Positions 61,656 through 64,000 of a stretch of 64,000 nucleotides of DNA are shown one piece after another. The DNA is taken from assembly GCF_000224145.3 (NCBI RefSeq), contig NC_020176.2:496693-560692 (forward strand), read 5' to 3'. The notes under the pieces were generated by a model. That model had not been told where the DNA came from. It did not search any database and saw nothing but the letters and a program-made list of their open reading frames with translations. How positions within the stretch are numbered: the first letter of the stretch is position 1; each line of letters starts with the position of its first letter. The DNA is from Ciona intestinalis (lineage: Eukaryota > Chordata > Ascidiacea > Phlebobranchia > Cionidae). The position numbers and the translations under genes are program-made.

Positions 61656-61845
61656 GCGTGGGGTATATGGGATACATTTTCATTCTATTCCCTCGTCCCG
61701 TTTGATAGTAAACAAAGAAAATTCAAAGGAATTATTAAACCGTATCCTCACGACTCCCTTAGACCGATGTTAATTGTTTAAAACACGGTTAAGATACTTA
61801 GATATTATGTGCTAAAGGTGTCCCCGGCACCCAATACTATATAAA
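61647..61845. mobile_element. MITE, TAGTAGGTTGGGG family (forward)
   Basis: GTATAGTAGCGTGGGGTATA to CCCCGGCACCCAATACTATA, with CATTTTCATTCTATTCCCTC, CCTCACGACTCCCTTAGACC and TAGATATTATGTGCTAAAGG inside. Adjacent to the previous copy. Confidence 0.8.
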
Positions 61846-62253
61846 AATATATTTTGATTTTTGCCGCGTTTTGTCGACTTTAAAGTTTTTAATCTCGCGA
61901 CTTGTCTGCTTAGTGTTACAAGACCGGCAATTGATTCTAAAAATTATTTGTTTTATTGTAACATAATGACATATAGAATCAAATGTAGCTAAACGTACAT
62001 TTGTTGCATTTAGTCAGCCGTGAATGACAATATATTTTAGTGGGCCATGAGTCAATCTAAGTGTAGTCGTTCGATATTTGTAGCATGGTAATATGTGATT
62101 TATAGTCTGTATTAGTAAAGTGTGGATACGTATATATAAGATGTATTTTGTCCAAGTGGAGCAATTGAACACGCATATGGTGACGAGTGACACGCAGTCG
62201 TTAATGTCGCTTTGTGTTTTTTTTTAATTTTCGATGTTTTACATATAATATAG

Positions 62254-62340
62254 TACAGGGGGGGGGGGGAGATGGGACACCTTTAACACATATAATATCC
62301 AAATAGCCTGATCGTTTAAAACAATTAACAAGTAAACAAA
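62254..62340. mobile_element. Truncated MITE, TAGTAGGTTGGGG family
   Basis: TATAGTACAGG, then a run of G, GAGATGGGACACC, directly followed by CATATAATATCCAAATAGCC and GATCGTTTAAAACAATTAAC, which belongs to the reversed 3' part of the family. This looks like an internal deletion or fold-back product. Confidence 0.65.
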
Positions 62341-64000
62341 GACTGTTTACACATTTCTATTTTATTTTTATTATTTATATATGAATCAAAATATTGAGCT
62401 AAAATAACTGCACATTTTTTGTTTATCCCTTTGATTACAATAACAAGGATTTATATTGAATTAAGACATCGAAGAATTAACAGCAAAACAACATTCGGTA
62501 TAAAATTCTAAACAGAAAAATAAACAGTTAATTATATTCAAATCGTGCTTAATTTCTCAAATTCCGTATCACTCCACAATCCATCACTGAGGTCATATAT
62601 AGGCCGTTGCGTCTGCTTGTTTATTGGCAGCGTAACACCGAGAGCCGACTGGCGTTCGAATCACTTCCTGTGCTTTAAAGAGCAAACCTTAAAAAGCGAT
62701 AATTTCGTCTCTTCCGTAACTTAGTTTATGACGTATGGCGAGTAAAGTAATCGCCCGTGGGTAAAATTGAGCTTTGCCTACAATATTATAGTTTAAATCC
62801 GTCGCACTTAATTATTGCAATATGAAAGGGTATGCTGTAATTAAACTTACACCACTGTATGGTAGTAAGTTCTCATTTTGTCAGCACCAGCCATTTTTTT
62901 ACGAATTAATTAACTATTCAAAAAAAATATATTTGAATTATTTTGAACCTGTTTTTGTACAATAGTTATTGTAAAAACGCCCTTTCTGTCAAATATAATA
63001 TAATGCCAAATCATCATTAGGCATAAATACGTCGCCGAAATAACGGCTCGCAAAATTATACTCCAAAAAAGCTTTGATTCAACTCTGTTTTTATTTTACA
63101 TCGTAAAAACAAAATTATAAAAAACACTTTTTCATTTTTTGTTTCGTGTTTCTAAAACATTCATCGCCAATTTTTCCGATTAGTTTTAGGCAGTGTTTCC
63201 CAACTATTTTTGTCCCGTTTTTAAAACTACAGCACAATTTGTTGTAGGTGACGACAAATAACTTTAAACCGCATTTTACTTTACCTACGTGTACCACAGT
63301 TTAACAGCTACAGGTTTAATGTATACGATACCTATAAATTCGATTTTATAATTATATTTCGTTAAAAAATAAAGTTTTACATTGGTTCTACTCGCTGACC
63401 GTTTTTTTTGAAGAATGATTCGTACCGTTTACATTTTATACGCCTAGGACCCTTTACCGCCTATGTATAGCAATACGCGTAGTATAATTTAAACCAATGC
63501 TTTCGATTTTCTTTTAATTCAATAATCCCCATGACCGGATGCTTATATGACCGGTGACCTTTAACCTTTTGTTCCGCACCACCGCGCACGCATCAGCGGC
63601 ATCGTCGGCCAAGCTGTCCGCACACTTCTGTTGCTCTTATCTATCCCCCCGGCTCTCTGTATTAAGGACCACCGTGCCTGCTGATTGATGGTGCGGGGAA
63701 ATGCCTTTGACTCCTTGGTAAGCTCGCCAAAGCACGTTGTAATTCGAAATCCGAATAACACACCAGATGTGTAGGGTGAAGCGGAGATCTTACTCGAGCC
63801 CCTTTTTTACCGCAGAAGAATGTTGCGAATTTTTCTTTTTAGGGAATCGGACAGACCGCGCCTTCTGTATGGGTCCGGGCTTAATCCTCTAGATATTTAT
63901 AAATGTTATTGATAAAAATAAACTGGTATTCGCCGCCAGCAGCTTTGGGCTAGTTTGGCCCCGTAATTATAATGTAGGCACCGAAGCGTTGCGGACACAA

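Larger units (their letters stand above)
61329..64000. other. Presumed intron of the secreted-protein gene
   Basis: No exon in phase with 61328 was found that continues the protein. MITE copies lie at 61368-61430 (fragment), 61484-61655, 61647-61845 and 62254-62340. A CpG-rich stretch at 63540-63800 is open on both strands but has no recognised motif. Confidence 0.5.

Noticed and set aside
62640..62720. Next exon of the secreted-protein gene (acceptor TTGGCAG, phase fits)
   Set aside because: The residues do not continue a LamG-type strand and no clear donor follows.

Overview
The window looks like nuclear DNA of a sea squirt, most likely Ciona. It is AT-rich, its genes are split by many introns of ordinary GT-AG type, and the encoded proteins are chordate-like (MALT1 paracaspase, ELL, CCDC60, RAD51D). 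It is crowded with short non-autonomous transposons and tRNA-derived SINEs. All gene models below were joined by hand from splice signals and reading phase; none has transcript support here.

Layout. (1) About 0.5-8.2 kb, + strand: a MALT1-type paracaspase (death-domain exon, Ig exon, caspase-like domain with His and Cys, C-terminal Ig-like part). The intron before the catalytic-histidine exon ends in 23 exact 26-bp steps of a minisatellite made from that exon's own splice acceptor and first bases. (2) 11.5-31.7 kb, + strand: ELL, the Pol II elongation factor, 14 coding exons, about 679 residues; its long introns hold a 130-bp minisatellite, a CpG-rich block, CRE palindromes, MITEs and a 15-nt match to the Ciona spliced leader. 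(3) 33.4-36.3 kb, + strand: an unrecognised four-pass membrane protein, about 343 residues, with a furin-type RKKR site. (4) 38.0-39.7 kb, + strand: the 3' end of a gene coding for two PHD fingers followed by a C-terminal SAM domain. (5) 42.3-51.7 kb, - strand: CCDC60, convergent with (4). (6) 52.9-56.6 kb, - strand: complete RAD51D, 328 residues, 7 exons. (7) 57.3-57.6 kb, - strand: a possible last exon of an unknown gene. (8) 59.4 kb onward, + strand: the first three exons of a secreted protein with a thrombospondin-N/laminin-G-like segment.

The genes do not form a pathway. What ties the window together is its repeat content: at least three transposon insertions can be defined to the base by terminal inverted repeats and perfect 8-bp target duplications (hAT-like), a fourth has 9-bp duplications, about 45-bp inverted ends, a tRNA-like Pol III promoter module and TTAGGGG repeats, and a fifth family (ends like TAGTAGGTTGGGG) is present about eleven times. 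A 50-N assembly gap at 52623-52672 sits inside a SINE.
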